This document shows, one piece after another, positions 7,634-16,660 of a DNA stretch of 64,000 nucleotides. The stretch lies in the NCBI RefSeq assembly GCF_000425885.1, contig NZ_AUEH01000002.1, positions 1-64,000 on the forward strand, written 5' to 3'. The notes below the pieces were generated by a model. It saw only the letters and a program-made list of their open reading frames with translations. It was not told the DNA's origin and ran no database searches. A program made the translations under genes and the position numbers. The DNA comes from Schleiferilactobacillus harbinensis DSM 16991. Its GTDB lineage: Bacteria; Bacillota; Bacilli; Lactobacillales; Lactobacillaceae. Numbering within the stretch: position 1 is the first letter of the stretch; the number at the start of each line of letters is the position of its first letter.

Positions 7634-9010
7634 TTATTCACCCATAACATTGCGGACAACATCGGCGATTTGATCAACGTATTGGCTGACCTTTTCTTCA
7701 GTCGGCGCTTCCGCCATGATCCGTAAAAGACTTTCTGTTCCGGAGGGCCGTACCAGCACCCGGCCATCGCCGGCCATTTCTTTCTCTACCGTATCAATGG
7801 CCGCCATGATTTCTGGGTGTTCCCGCCATTTGTTCTTGGCACTGGCCTGGACTTTAATATTCACCAGCTTTTGCGGATAGGTCTTTAACGGGGCAGCAAG
7901 TTCAGACAACGGTTTACCAGTCTGTTTCATCACATTCAGCAATTGCAGAGCCGTCAGCATACCGTCACCAGTATTATGGAAATCAAAAATAATAATGTGG
8001 CCGGACTGTTCGCCGCCCAGGTTGTAACCCCCCTCGCGCATCTTTTCCACGACGTGGCGGTCGCCCACTGGGGTCTGCTCAGAATGCATACCGGCCTTGT
8101 CCAGGGCCTTGTAGAGACCAATATTGCTCATGACCGTCGTGACCACGGTGTCCTTCTTCAAGCGGCCGCGCTGATCATAGTAGTTGCCCAAAATATACAT
8201 GATCTTATCGCCATCAACGATATTGCCTTTTTCATCCACGGCAATCGCCCGATCGCCATCGCCATCAAAGGCGACCCCCATCTTAGCATGCCGTTCGACA
8301 ACGGTCTTGGCTAATAACTCAGGGTGGGTGGAGCCGACGTGATCGTTAATGTTCAAGCCATTGGGCTTCGTGGCGATCGTTGTGAAATCGACATCCACAT
8401 CCGCGAACAATCGGCTGATCAGGGCCGACGTGGACCCATTGGCCCCGTCAAATACAGCGGGAATGCCATCCAACGCTTCCGAAACGGATTGTTCTAAGAA
8501 TTGCAGATATTTCAATGCACCCTCTGGATAATCGGCAACAGTACCCAAACCCTTTGCTTCAGGCCGAGGTAAGGTATCTTCCGGTGCGTCCAGCAAGGCT
8601 TCAATCTCCTCTTCCGTTTCGTCAGATAATTTATACCCGTCCGGGCCAAAGAACTTGATGCCATTATCCGCCACCGGGTTGTGGGAGGCAGAAATCATGA
8701 TCCCCGCGTTAGCATTCTGTACTCTGGTCAAATAGGCCACCGCCGGAGTCGTGATTACGTCCAGGTTAAGCACTTCAATCCCCACTGACAGCAAACCAGC
8801 GATCAGTGCATGTTCCAGCATTTCCCCGGAGATCCGAGTATCCCGGGCCACTAAAACCCGGGCGTGCGGCGCACCCTCAGCATCCTTTTCAGTCGCGTGC
8901 TGGGTCAGCACATAGCCGCCTGCCCGGCCTAGTTTAAATGCCAGCTCCGGACTTAATTCCCGGTTAGCGATTCCCCGAACCCCATCTGTCCCAAAGTACT
9001 TCGTTGTCAT
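7634..9010 (-). CDS. glmM: phosphoglucosamine mutase
   Basis: Converts glucosamine-6-phosphate to glucosamine-1-phosphate on the way to UDP-GlcNAc. The 458 residues (usual about 450) show the start [13 protein letters not shown], the phosphoserine loop MISASHNP (Ser109), the metal loop FDGDGDR and the C-terminal phosphate loop [12 protein letters not shown]. The ATG at 9010 is preferred over the in-frame TTG two codons earlier because of the GGAG spacing. It is the last gene of cdaA-cdaR-glmM, the conserved Firmicutes arrangement that links c-di-AMP synthesis to wall precursor supply; known GlmM proteins can bind and inhibit CdaA. Confidence 0.97.
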   Translation of the reverse strand: MTTKYFGTDGVRGIANRELSPELAFKLGRAGGYVLTQHATEKDAEGAPHARVLVARDTRISGEMLEHALIAGLLSVGIEVLNLDVITTPAVAYLTRVQNANAGIMISASHNPVADNGIKFFGPDGYKLSDETEEEIEALLDAPEDTLPRPEAKGLGTVADYPEGALKYLQFLEQSVSEALDGIPAVFDGANGSTSALISRLFADVDVDFTTIATKPNGLNINDHVGSTHPELLAKTVVERHAKMGVAFDGDGDRAIAVDEKGNIVDGDKIMYILGNYYDQRGRLKKDTVVTTVMSNIGLYKALDKAGMHSEQTPVGDRHVVEKMREGGYNLGGEQSGHIIIFDFHNTGDGMLTALQLLNVMKQTGKPLSELAAPLKTYPQKLVNIKVQASAKNKWREHPEIMAAIDTVEKEMAGDGRVLVRPSGTESLLRIMAEAPTEEKVSQYVDQIADVVRNVMGE

Positions 9011-9052
9011 AGCCAAAACTCCAATCCTAATTGTTATTGAACCGGTAACCGG

Positions 9053-10132
9053 TCACTCATTACTACTGCTGCTACTGCTGCTATCACTACTACTGCTACT
9101 GCTGGTACTGCTGCGGCTGCTGCTGGCGGTCGGCGTACTGTCGCTTTCATTTTCACTTTCACTCTCAGATCGGTCCGTGGCCGCTTTAATGGTCGCTTTC
9201 ACCGAACTGGGATCGGCGCCATCCAGATCATTATCTTTCAACGGAATGGACACCTGTTGGTTATAACTGCCTGCCGAGGTGATGCTGCTGACATCAATGG
9301 GCACAGTCAGCTCTTTGATTTTATTCAGCACATCGCTGGGGGCGGTGATTTTCACAGTTTTCACGCTGGTCGTCACTGAATACGCCAGATTGCTCTGGCC
9401 TTTTTCAGTGGACAAGCTCAGCGGCACCGTCTTACTGGGCAGATGAATGCCCAAGGTGACGTGAATGGTCTGGGGATCCAAAACAGCATTCACAATATTA
9501 CCGTTGCTATCCAAGGCTTGCAAGAGGACCTCTTGGTTCGAGGTGGTCTTCGTATCCCGCGACAGCGGCACATTAGCGACGACTCGAGCAATCTTGCGAA
9601 TTTCGTCCGTTGCTCCGGTGACTTCCACTGTATTTTGACTCAGCTTGGGCTGATCTGTGATATAGCCGTCGGCAATCGCGTTTTTATTATAAGTGACCTG
9701 AATCGGGAACTTCTGCGTCCGCCGAGTTTGGATATTCACCGTGATTTCTTTCGGCGAAATCTCATAGGTCAGCTCCTTGTTCAAGCCGGAGGCCTTCAGT
9801 TTAACGACGTGTTTGCCCACCTTGAGCTTGCTCAGATCGGCCACGACCTCAAAATTCTGGGTATTGACGGTCATCGATACCAAGGAGGACGGGCCCTCCA
9901 GCGTCACGGATACCTTGGCCGGATAGCCGGTTACATAATATTTGTCAGTATCAGCATTCAGCTGCAGGGGCACTTTCAAGGTCTTCTTGGTCGTCGCGGC
10001 GATCGCTTGGCGTTCTGCCGTATTCCGGTTGGTGACCAAGCTGTTGTAGTTGACATACGTGAATAACAGCAGGGCAAAAGCCAGAGAAATGATCCGATAG
10101 AACCACTTGCTATTGGTGATTTTAGTCCACAT
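9053..10132 (-). CDS. cdaR: CdaR, YbbR-domain regulator of diadenylate cyclase
   Basis: An N-terminal membrane anchor (about residues 8-29, FYRIISLAFALLLFTYVNYN) is followed by four extracellular YbbR repeats; the recurring LPL/VPL...VTL pattern can be followed along the chain. In known systems CdaR binds CdaA in the membrane and tunes c-di-AMP synthesis. The start is ATG 10132 directly behind GGAGGTGACCACC, which makes it overlap the end of cdaA by 11 bases (359 residues). The last 40 or so residues are a low-complexity Ser/Glu/Thr tail built from repeated serine codons, unusual against the rest of the protein and prone to length change. Confidence 0.92.
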   Translation of the reverse strand: MWTKITNSKWFYRIISLAFALLLFTYVNYNSLVTNRNTAERQAIAATTKKTLKVPLQLNADTDKYYVTGYPAKVSVTLEGPSSLVSMTVNTQNFEVVADLSKLKVGKHVVKLKASGLNKELTYEISPKEITVNIQTRRTQKFPIQVTYNKNAIADGYITDQPKLSQNTVEVTGATDEIRKIARVVANVPLSRDTKTTSNQEVLLQALDSNGNIVNAVLDPQTIHVTLGIHLPSKTVPLSLSTEKGQSNLAYSVTTSVKTVKITAPSDVLNKIKELTVPIDVSSITSAGSYNQQVSIPLKDNDLDGADPSSVKATIKAATDRSESESENESDSTPTASSSRSSTSSSSSSDSSSSSSSNE

Positions 10133-10988
10133 GGTGGTCACCTCCATTACCATTACCGGTGAAGAAGTGGACGATGCGATCACGAATCCGATCCCATTGA
10201 TTCGGTTCTTTATCAGCGACGATAAATTGGGAACGCAGATACTTGAGATACTCGGCCTGACTCATGTCCCGCATCAACTGGCTGTTTTTTGTTAAAGTGA
10301 CACCGCCGGTTTCTTCCGAGACGACAATAGTCAAAGCATCAGTCACTTCACTGATTCCCACCGCCGCACGGTGCCGCGTCCCTAACTCTTTAGGGATCGT
10401 GTTGCTTTCAGAAAGCGGCAAATAGGCCGCCGCTACGGCAATACGGTTGTCGCGAATGATCACGGCCCCATCATGCAGCGGCGTATTGGGGATAAAAATA
10501 TTGATCAATAAGCCGCTGGAAATGTCCGCATCCAAAGGAATCCCGGTTTCAATATAGTCCTCCAACCCGGTTTTCATTTGAATTGAAATCAGCGCACCAA
10601 TGCGCCGCTTAGCCATATACTGAATGGCTTTGTCCAGTTCATTGATCATCCGCTCGGCGATCCGGTTCTGGTCCTGACTAGCCCGCTGCAATATCGAGCC
10701 ACGGCCCAAGTGCTCCAAGCCGCGGCGAATTTCGGGCTGGAAGACGATCACCAGTGCAATGACCCCCCAGGTCAGAATTTGATCCATCAAGAAAGAAATC
10801 GTCGTGAGATGCAGCAGCATGCTGGCTAGTTTGACCACGACAATAACCGCGATCCCTTTCACGAGCTGGACCGCTTTAGTCCCGCGAATGAGCATGATCA
10901 ATTTGTAGATCACGTACCAGACCACTAAGATATCGATCAGATTGGCCAACGACTGCCAGCTGATCAGGTTGCTAAATGACAATTGCAT
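10122..10988 (-). CDS. cdaA: diadenylate cyclase CdaA
   Basis: Makes cyclic di-AMP from two ATP at the membrane. Hydrophobic N-terminal segments (three expected, to about residue 83) precede the DisA_N domain, which carries the catalytic LHDGA (residues 171-175) and GTRHRAAVG (203-211) motifs. The 288-residue length is normal. It is first in the cdaA-cdaR-glmM operon, and its last codons contain the cdaR start and ribosome site. c-di-AMP controls potassium and osmolyte transport in this phylum. Confidence 0.96.
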   Translation of the reverse strand: MQLSFSNLISWQSLANLIDILVVWYVIYKLIMLIRGTKAVQLVKGIAVIVVVKLASMLLHLTTISFLMDQILTWGVIALVIVFQPEIRRGLEHLGRGSILQRASQDQNRIAERMINELDKAIQYMAKRRIGALISIQMKTGLEDYIETGIPLDADISSGLLINIFIPNTPLHDGAVIIRDNRIAVAAAYLPLSESNTIPKELGTRHRAAVGISEVTDALTIVVSEETGGVTLTKNSQLMRDMSQAEYLKYLRSQFIVADKEPNQWDRIRDRIVHFFTGNGNGGDHHVD

Positions 10989-11142
10989 CAGTTCACTCCC
11001 ACTCGTTTACTCCATTTTCCACGCACATGCGCTAACTCAAACATTATAGCATAGGGCGCCGCTGGTTCCCTGGAGAATTCTGGCACAGACCGCGGCGGCA
11101 TTGTATGATGGTTGTAAAGAAAAATTTGGAGGCAGGGAGAAA

Positions 11143-11796
11143 ATGTCAGAACGTGCATGGCGCTGGGGTATCCGGCTATTTTTCTGGGTGTACATCGGGT
11201 TGACCGCATGGCTGATCCAAGACGCCTTCAGCTTCTTGGCCTTTAACACCCTCCTAGCCTATATTCCCATTGAAATCGGCTTCTGGTTGCAGTACCACCG
11301 GTTTCGCTGGCCTATTGTCTTTTGGCTGACAGCCCTGGTTTGGCTGCTGTTTTATCCCAACGCGCCGTATATCTTAACCGATTTTTTCCATTTGTCTCTA
11401 TTGCGTCCCTATGGCTTCTCCGGACTGATCCGCAATTCATTACCGCTCTGGACCCATTTTCTCCTGTTGGTGGGTATCGGGCTGATCAGCGCCGGCGTCG
11501 CCCAAATCGGTAGTGAACGCATCCTGCAGCGGATGCTGGCCTATTGGCCCAACCGCCGGCACAATTGGCTCCCAGTCGTCCGGCTGGCCTTCTACATCCT
11601 GGTGGGCATCGGTATCTACATCGGCCGCTTCCTCCGCCTGCACACCTTTTACCTCCTCACCCCCGACCTCATCTGGCGCCCCATCATGCAAATGTGGTCC
11701 TGGCACATGGCCGGTTTCGTCGGCTTGATGGTGATCCTGCAGTACATCATCTGGGCCCTAATGGTCTACAGCAGACAAACGAAACGGTCTGACTAG
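11143..11796 (+). CDS. DUF1361 membrane protein
   Basis: A 217-residue integral membrane protein with about six hydrophobic segments. The loop WLLFYPNAPYILTDFFHL and the later YIGRFLRLHTF are the conserved signatures of DUF1361. Function is unknown in the family. The start is ATG 11143, 9 bases after a GGAGG core; the frame is open upstream but without support. It is a single gene, divergent from cdaA, and closed by a long hairpin. Confidence 0.8.
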   Translation: MSERAWRWGIRLFFWVYIGLTAWLIQDAFSFLAFNTLLAYIPIEIGFWLQYHRFRWPIVFWLTALVWLLFYPNAPYILTDFFHLSLLRPYGFSGLIRNSLPLWTHFLLLVGIGLISAGVAQIGSERILQRMLAYWPNRRHNWLPVVRLAFYILVGIGIYIGRFLRLHTFYLLTPDLIWRPIMQMWSWHMAGFVGLMVILQYIIWALMVYSRQTKRSD

Positions 11797-11800
11797 GCAC

Positions 11801-11847
11801 AAAAGCAGCCCCTGAAATCCGAGATACAGATTTCAGGGGCTGCTTTT
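11801..11847. terminator. terminator after the DUF1361 gene
   Basis: 18-bp perfect stem AAAAGCAGCCCCTGAAAT / ATTTCAGGGGCTGCTTTT. Confidence 0.85.
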
Positions 11848-11888
11848 GTATTCAAGTAATCTTCAGTCTATCAGTCTGCGTGTATCTA

Positions 11889-12090
11889 GTGCCAACGCGG
11901 AGCAACCGGAGGCGGAATGGGCTCAGTGGTGCAACCACACGGCGGCTTGCCGCCGATGTGGTTAGGCGACTTTGAGACCGCGGTTTTTGCGGGCTCAAAG
12001 TCGCCGTCACCACTAGCTACGCCTTCGGCTTCGCACTTGCTGCGCTCCGCCAGCCCAATTCTGCCGGAGGTTGTGCAGCATTGGCACGGC
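11889..12090. repeat. structured non-coding repeat element, long copy
   Basis: About 200 bases of nested inverted repeats without a convincing gene. Outer ends GTGCCAA (11889) and TTGGCAC (12081-12087) pair; inside, AGTGGTG (about 11925) pairs with CACCACT (about 12009), enclosing two strong hairpins: CACACGGCGG/CCGCCGATGTG and GCGACTTTGAG/CTCAAAGTCGC. A third arm follows, rich in GC/TTCG loops. The two ends reappear in reversed orientation, with most of the inside missing, at 50574-50608. It could be a miniature mobile element or a transcribed structured RNA. It lies between the convergent DUF1361 and potD genes. Confidence 0.6.
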
Positions 12091-12109
12091 AATCAAAGCC
12101 CCACCTAAC

Positions 12110-13183
12110 TCATGACCGGTGCATCTTAAACTCCAAGAACAAGTCGTTATACATTCCCACGGTCTTCAACCCCAAGTCATCATAAACCTGCAGCTTGCCA
12201 ATCGTCTTCGGCTCCGGATAAAACTGCTTGTCATTCCGAATTGCCTTCGGCAGCATCGCCTTCGCCTTGTCGTTCGGCGTCGCATAACCAACATACTCCG
12301 CATTCTGCTTGGCATTCTTCGGCTCCAGCATAAAATTCAAGAACGCGTAGATCGCCTTAAAATGCTTCGCCGTCTTCGGAATCACCAAGTTGTCAAACCA
12401 CAGATTACTGCCTTCAGTCGGTACGACATAGTGCAGATGGCTGTTATTCGCCAGCATTTCACTGGCTTCCCCGGACCACGTAACGGCCAAGGGCGCCTCG
12501 TTTTGGATCATGTACATCTTGATTTCATCGGCCACGATGGCCTTCACGTTGGGCGCCAGATCATCCAGACTGTCCTTCGCCCGAGTCACCTGCGCAACGG
12601 ACTTAGTATTCATCGAATCGCCGTTTTTCACCAGCGCCAGACCTAAAATATCTCGGGCACTGTCCACCAGCATGATACTGTGCCGCCACTTGGGATTCCA
12701 TAAATCAGACCAATGCTGCATTTCATCAGCCTGCACATAACGGTCATTGTAAATGATGCCCAAGGTGCCCCAGAAATACGGAATCGAATAGCGATTGCCC
12801 GGATCAAAACTCTTATTCAGAAAGTCCTTGCCAATGTTGTTCATGCCCTTGATCTTACTGCGATCCAAGGGCAGCAGGAGGTGCTCTTTCTTCATTTTCT
12901 CGATCGTATAATCACTGGGTACGGCCAAATCGTAACTGGTCCCGCCCTGCTGGATCTTCGTCAGCATCGCTTCGTTGCTGTCGAAGGTCTCATAATTCAC
13001 CTTATAGCCGGTTTCTTTCGAAAACTTCGTGAGCAGCGCCGGATCGATATAGTCGCCCCAGTTGAACAGATTCAGCGTTTTGGCATTCGCGTCACCCTGG
13101 GCGTGTTCCAGCCGGTTGACCCCCAATGTTAAGAGCAGACACGCCGCCACGATAGCAATGAAGAAACTCATTAATTTTTTCAT
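12110..13183 (-). CDS. potD: spermidine/putrescine ABC transporter substrate-binding protein
   Basis: The 357-residue protein begins with a hydrophobic export/anchor segment (a VAAC box at residues 12-15 could be a lipobox, but more hydrophobic residues follow) and continues with LNLFNWGDYIDPALL, the PotD signature. DSNEAMLTKIQQGG, YFWGTLGIIYND, SGEASEML and WFDNLVIPKT follow in the PotD order. It captures polyamines outside the cell for PotABC. The ATG overlaps the potC stop as ATGA. It is the last gene of the operon. Confidence 0.93.
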   Translation of the reverse strand: MKKLMSFFIAIVAACLLLTLGVNRLEHAQGDANAKTLNLFNWGDYIDPALLTKFSKETGYKVNYETFDSNEAMLTKIQQGGTSYDLAVPSDYTIEKMKKEHLLLPLDRSKIKGMNNIGKDFLNKSFDPGNRYSIPYFWGTLGIIYNDRYVQADEMQHWSDLWNPKWRHSIMLVDSARDILGLALVKNGDSMNTKSVAQVTRAKDSLDDLAPNVKAIVADEIKMYMIQNEAPLAVTWSGEASEMLANNSHLHYVVPTEGSNLWFDNLVIPKTAKHFKAIYAFLNFMLEPKNAKQNAEYVGYATPNDKAKAMLPKAIRNDKQFYPEPKTIGKLQVYDDLGLKTVGMYNDLFLEFKMHRS

Positions 13184-14001
13184 TTCGCCGCGCCTCCTGC
13201 CTTTTCTTTATTCCGCCGCTGGCGATTCGTCTGATGCAGCTGAATGAAGAAGTACACCAGCACCAAGACCAGGGCGAACAGGAACATCAGCGCTGACAGG
13301 GCGTTGATCTCTAGTGAGATCCCCTGCCGCGCCCGGGAATATATTTCTACAGACAGGGTGGCAAAGCCGTTCCCTGTGACAAAGAAGGTCACGGCAAAGT
13401 CGTCCAGCGAATAGGTAAAGGCCATGAAATAGCCGGCCACGATTCCCGGAGTGATGAAGGGCAAAATGACCCGATTCAGCACCTGCGGCCCACTGGCCCC
13501 AAGATCATACGCGGCATCGATCAAGGCATGGTCCATTTCCTGGATACGGGGCAAGACCATCAAGACCACAATGGGAATCGAAAAGGCAATGTGACTGGCC
13601 AATACGGAACCAAAGCCTAAACTAATCCCCAGCATGGTGAAGAGAATCAGGAATGACGCCCCGATAATGACATCTGGCGAGACCATCAGAATGTTATTCA
13701 GCGACAGCATCAGATTTCGATTGGCCTGGCGTTTGGTTGCCGCGATACCCAAGGCGCCCATGGTCCCGACGATCGTCGCAATCAAGGACGACAGCAACGC
13801 CAGCAGCAGTGTTTGCAACACGATTTGAATCAACCGCGTGTCCGCAAACAGTGTCTGGTAGTTAGCCCAAGTGAACTGCTTGAACGTATTCATGGTCGAG
13901 CCGGTGCTGAATGAAAAGTAAATCAGGTAGGCAATCGGCAGATACAGGACCAGGAAGACAAAGACCAGATAGAGCCGGCCCAGCTTATTTTTCTTTTGCA
14001 C
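13180..14001 (-). CDS. potC: polyamine ABC transporter permease PotC
   Basis: A six-helix inner-membrane permease with the binding-protein-dependent transport loop DLGASGPQVLNRVILPFITPG, the EAA motif that docks on PotA. I prefer GTG 14001, about 10 bases after AAAGGGG, over the TTG at 14010, giving 273 residues. It overlaps the end of potB by 17 bases and hands over to potD through ATGA. Confidence 0.93.
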   Translation of the reverse strand: MQKKNKLGRLYLVFVFLVLYLPIAYLIYFSFSTGSTMNTFKQFTWANYQTLFADTRLIQIVLQTLLLALLSSLIATIVGTMGALGIAATKRQANRNLMLSLNNILMVSPDVIIGASFLILFTMLGISLGFGSVLASHIAFSIPIVVLMVLPRIQEMDHALIDAAYDLGASGPQVLNRVILPFITPGIVAGYFMAFTYSLDDFAVTFFVTGNGFATLSVEIYSRARQGISLEINALSALMFLFALVLVLVYFFIQLHQTNRQRRNKEKAGGAAK

Positions 14002-14818
14002 CGGTACCAATCCCCTTTCGCTTATGCCGCCGTTCTGCGGTCAAAGCCATGCTCAGGAACATCATCACGATCAAGATGACCCCAATCGTGGACCCCATGC
14101 CCCAGTTCATGGTGGTCAAGAAATGCTCTTCGATCGCCGTGCCCAGGGTGATCACCCGATTCCCGCCAATCAAGCGGGTCAACATGAACAAGGAGAGCGA
14201 CGGAATGAAAACCGCCTGCACGCCAGCCACGACCCCCTTACGGGTCAGGGGCAGCAGCACCCGGGTCAGCGTTTGCCAATTGGTCGCGCCCAGATCCCGG
14301 CTGGCATTAAGCAGCGCTGGATCGATCTCGGCGATGGCGTTATAGATCGGCAGGATCATGAACGGGATTTCAATATATGTCGCCACAAAAATGAAACTAA
14401 AATCGGTGAACAGGATCTGCTTGGGCCCGATGCCGATGAAGCCCAGAAACTGGTTCACCGACCCGTTTTGGCCAAAAATCCCGATGAAGGCGTAAGCTTT
14501 CAACAGCAAGTTGATCCAGGTCGGCAAAATGATCAGCAGCAGCCACAAGTCCTTGTGCTTCAACTGATTTAAGAAAAGTGCCGCCGGATAACTGATCAAT
14601 ACCGTCGCCACGGTGATGATCAGCGCATACCAGAATGAATTCAGGGTCATCCGCAGATAGGTGCCGGACGTGAAATAGGCGGCGTAATTTCCCAGCGTGA
14701 ATTGATGATCCAAGTTGAAGAACGATTGATAAATGATCAACGCCACCGGCGCAATCACGAACAGGATGATCCATAGCATATAAGGAATGTAATAAAGGCG
14801 TTTAGCCGTATTGCTCAC
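13985..14818 (-). CDS. potB: polyamine ABC transporter permease PotB
   Basis: Permease partner of PotC with about six membrane helices and the EAA loop SRDLGATNWQTLTRVLLPLTRKG. A GTG at 14827 overlaps the potA stop but has no room for a ribosome site. The GTG at 14818, 8 bases behind AAGGGGAG, gives 277 residues and is chosen. Translationally coupled to potA and potC. Confidence 0.92.
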   Translation of the reverse strand: MSNTAKRLYYIPYMLWIILFVIAPVALIIYQSFFNLDHQFTLGNYAAYFTSGTYLRMTLNSFWYALIITVATVLISYPAALFLNQLKHKDLWLLLIILPTWINLLLKAYAFIGIFGQNGSVNQFLGFIGIGPKQILFTDFSFIFVATYIEIPFMILPIYNAIAEIDPALLNASRDLGATNWQTLTRVLLPLTRKGVVAGVQAVFIPSLSLFMLTRLIGGNRVITLGTAIEEHFLTTMNWGMGSTIGVILIVMMFLSMALTAERRHKRKGIGTGAKEK

Positions 14819-14823
14819 CCGGT

Positions 14824-15912
14824 TCACTCCCCTTCGTAAGTTTCCAGCCGCGCATCGAAGTCGGCTTCCTTTTCATTGAACCGCATGACATGGATATCTT
14901 CCGGTTCAAAGAACAACCCAATGTCCTTATCTTCCTCCACGGGGTTGGTGGAGTGAATCAGCCACTCGTTGTGGTCCGCATCATAAGCCACGACTTCGAA
15001 GTGATCACCGCGGAATAATTGGGAATCCACCTGGACCACCAATTTGCCTTTGTCGGGGGTCGTCACATCCAAATCCTCGGGCCGCAAGACAATTTCCACC
15101 GGCTCATTGGGCCGCATACCGGCATCGGCACACTCAAAGCGCTTGCCGACAAATTCGACTTCGTAATCCTTGATCATCGTGCCTTTCACAATGTTGGATT
15201 CCCCGATGAAATCAGCGACAAAGTGGTTGATCGGCTCATCGTAAATATCCACGGGGGTCCCGCTTTGCAAAATTTCTCCGGCATCCATGACAAAAATCTC
15301 ATCACTCATTGCCAGGGCTTCTTCCTGATCATGGGTCACAAAAACAAACGTGATGCCCAACCGCTGCTGCAGTTCCCGCAGTTCATACTGCATGTCTTGG
15401 CGGAGTTTCTTATCCAGCGCCGACAACGGTTCGTCCAGCAGCAGCAATTCAGGTTCGTTAATGATTGCCCGGGCAATTGCCACCCGCTGCTGCTGACCGC
15501 CGGAGAGCTCATTGATCTCCCGATTCGCCAGTTCCTGCAGCCGAACCATTTTCAAAGTATCCATCACCCGCGTCTCGATCTCCGCCTTGGCGACGTGGCG
15601 AATGGACAAGCCAAAGGCCACGTTGTCAAAAACGTTCAAGTGCGGAAACAATGCATAGTTTTGGAAAATCGTGTTCACGCGTCGTTTGTTGGCTGGCACA
15701 TCGTTTTGCGGTTTGCCCTGAAACAAGACCTCCCCGCTGGTGACCGTGTTAAAGCCGGCAATCGTCCGGAGAATGGTCGTTTTACCCGATCCGGACGGGC
15801 CCAGCAGAGAATAGAACTTCCCCTGGTCCAGAGTAAAATTGATATTCTTCAGCGCCTGGAAGTCGCCGAAGAATTTATTAACATTGTGAAATTCGATAAT
15901 TGGTGTCGCCAT
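14824..15912 (-). CDS. potA: spermidine/putrescine ABC transporter ATP-binding protein
   Basis: ATPase of the polyamine importer. Walker [10 protein letters not shown] (about 38-46), Q-loop [12 protein letters not shown], signature [14 protein letters not shown], Walker [13 protein letters not shown] and the switch histidine FVTHDQEEA are all present, followed by a TOBE regulatory domain from about residue 280. The 362 residues are normal for PotA. ATG 15912 lies behind GGAGGAGT, 33 bases after the XRE regulator gene, so the regulator and potABCD probably form one transcript. Confidence 0.95.
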   Translation of the reverse strand: MATPIIEFHNVNKFFGDFQALKNINFTLDQGKFYSLLGPSGSGKTTILRTIAGFNTVTSGEVLFQGKPQNDVPANKRRVNTIFQNYALFPHLNVFDNVAFGLSIRHVAKAEIETRVMDTLKMVRLQELANREINELSGGQQQRVAIARAIINEPELLLLDEPLSALDKKLRQDMQYELRELQQRLGITFVFVTHDQEEALAMSDEIFVMDAGEILQSGTPVDIYDEPINHFVADFIGESNIVKGTMIKDYEVEFVGKRFECADAGMRPNEPVEIVLRPEDLDVTTPDKGKLVVQVDSQLFRGDHFEVVAYDADHNEWLIHSTNPVEEDKDIGLFFEPEDIHVMRFNEKEADFDARLETYEGE

Positions 15913-15945
15913 GATGGCATTTACTCCTCCCCCTGCATCAATTTG

Positions 15946-16482
15946 TTATAAATAGGAATCTGTCGCTGTGATCAGTACCTGGCAGGGGCCGGTACAGCGC
16001 AACTGATGGGGCGCATCCGCCCGAAAGTACATGGCTTCGCCCGCTTGGGCTTGATACTCCTGCTCGCCTAAGCGCAGAATGATCGTTCCGCGCAGACAAT
16101 AGATAAAGGTTTCTGCCGGTGATGGCGGAAACGACTTAAACGCGCCAGCACTGCTGAAAGTCAAGAGCACCGGTTCCATCTGCTTTTCATTGGAATCCGG
16201 GACCAGCCAGTGCAGCGTGTAGTGCTCGTCCGCATCCTCGTACACCGTTTGTTCTGCAGGCTTGTACACGACCTTAGTCGGCTCCGCGGCCACCGCGAAG
16301 AAATGCTCCGGGGTGGTGCCTAACACCTCTAAGATGGCAAAAAAGGTATCCAATGACGGCGATGACTGATTGTTCTCCAGCTGTGAAATAAACCCCTTGC
16401 TTAAATCCGTTCGTTCACCCAATTCTTCTTGGGTCAAGTTTTTCTGGACGCGCAGATTCCGAATACGGGAACCAATATCCAT
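15946..16482 (-). CDS. XRE-family regulator with C-terminal cupin sensor
   Basis: The N-terminal helix-turn-helix IGSRIRNLRVQKNLTQEELG (residues 3-22) with LSKGFISQLENNQSSPSL is a classical XRE domain; residues about 100-178 form a cupin barrel (ETFIYCLRG...AMYFRADAPHQLRC). This architecture, directly upstream of potABCD, is a recurrent polyamine-responsive repressor layout, related to PuuR. The predicted promoter at 16547-16574 and an inverted repeat at 16519-16537 suggest autoregulation of the whole operon. The ligand is inferred from context only. Confidence 0.88.
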   Translation of the reverse strand: MDIGSRIRNLRVQKNLTQEELGERTDLSKGFISQLENNQSSPSLDTFFAILEVLGTTPEHFFAVAAEPTKVVYKPAEQTVYEDADEHYTLHWLVPDSNEKQMEPVLLTFSSAGAFKSFPPSPAETFIYCLRGTIILRLGEQEYQAQAGEAMYFRADAPHQLRCTGPCQVLITATDSYL

Positions 16483-16518
16483 GGTGGGACCTACTTTCCT
16501 TTGTCACAGTTACGTAAC

Positions 16519-16537
16519 ACTAAACCAAAAGTTTAGT
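16519..16537. promoter_or_regulatory. inverted repeat, likely operator of the XRE-potABCD operon
   Basis: Perfect arms ACTAAAC-CAAAA-GTTTAGT, placed at the expected transcription start of the XRE gene. A second palindrome, GTTACGTAAC, lies at 16509-16518 between it and the gene. Confidence 0.5.
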
Positions 16538-16546
16538 ACACGGACC

Positions 16547-16574
16547 ATTATACGGAACAGCAGTCTCAGTGCAA
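16547..16574 (-). promoter_or_regulatory. predicted promoter of XRE-potABCD
   Basis: On the minus strand TTGCAC (16574-16569), a 16-base spacer and a perfect TATAAT (16552-16547). Confidence 0.55.
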
Positions 16575-16591
16575 GCAAAAACCACAAAAAG

Positions 16592-16637
16592 TTCGAAACT
16601 GGCGTTAAATTCCGTTATAATGATAATGATTATTATC
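16592..16637 (+). promoter_or_regulatory. promoter with Fur-family box in front of the oxidoreductase
   Basis: TTCGAA (16592-16597), an 18-base spacer and TATAAT (16616-16621). Overlapping and following the -10 is TGATAAT-G-ATTATTA (16621-16635), a 7-1-7 palindrome with six of seven matching positions, close to PerR (TTATAAT-N-ATTATAA) and Fur boxes. Repression by a Fur-family metalloregulator is inferred. Confidence 0.5.
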
Positions 16638-16660
16638 TACGAGAAAAAGGAGGCCCTGGC

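Noticed and set aside
11886-12108. Two short open frames of about 65 residues in the repeat at 11.9-12.1 kb
   Set aside because: They follow from the GC-rich inverted repeats, lack ribosome sites and have no recognisable product.
15019-15951. 310-residue plus-strand frame opposite potA
   Set aside because: Shadow of potA; the minus strand carries all ABC ATPase motifs and the plus frame has no ribosome site or family.
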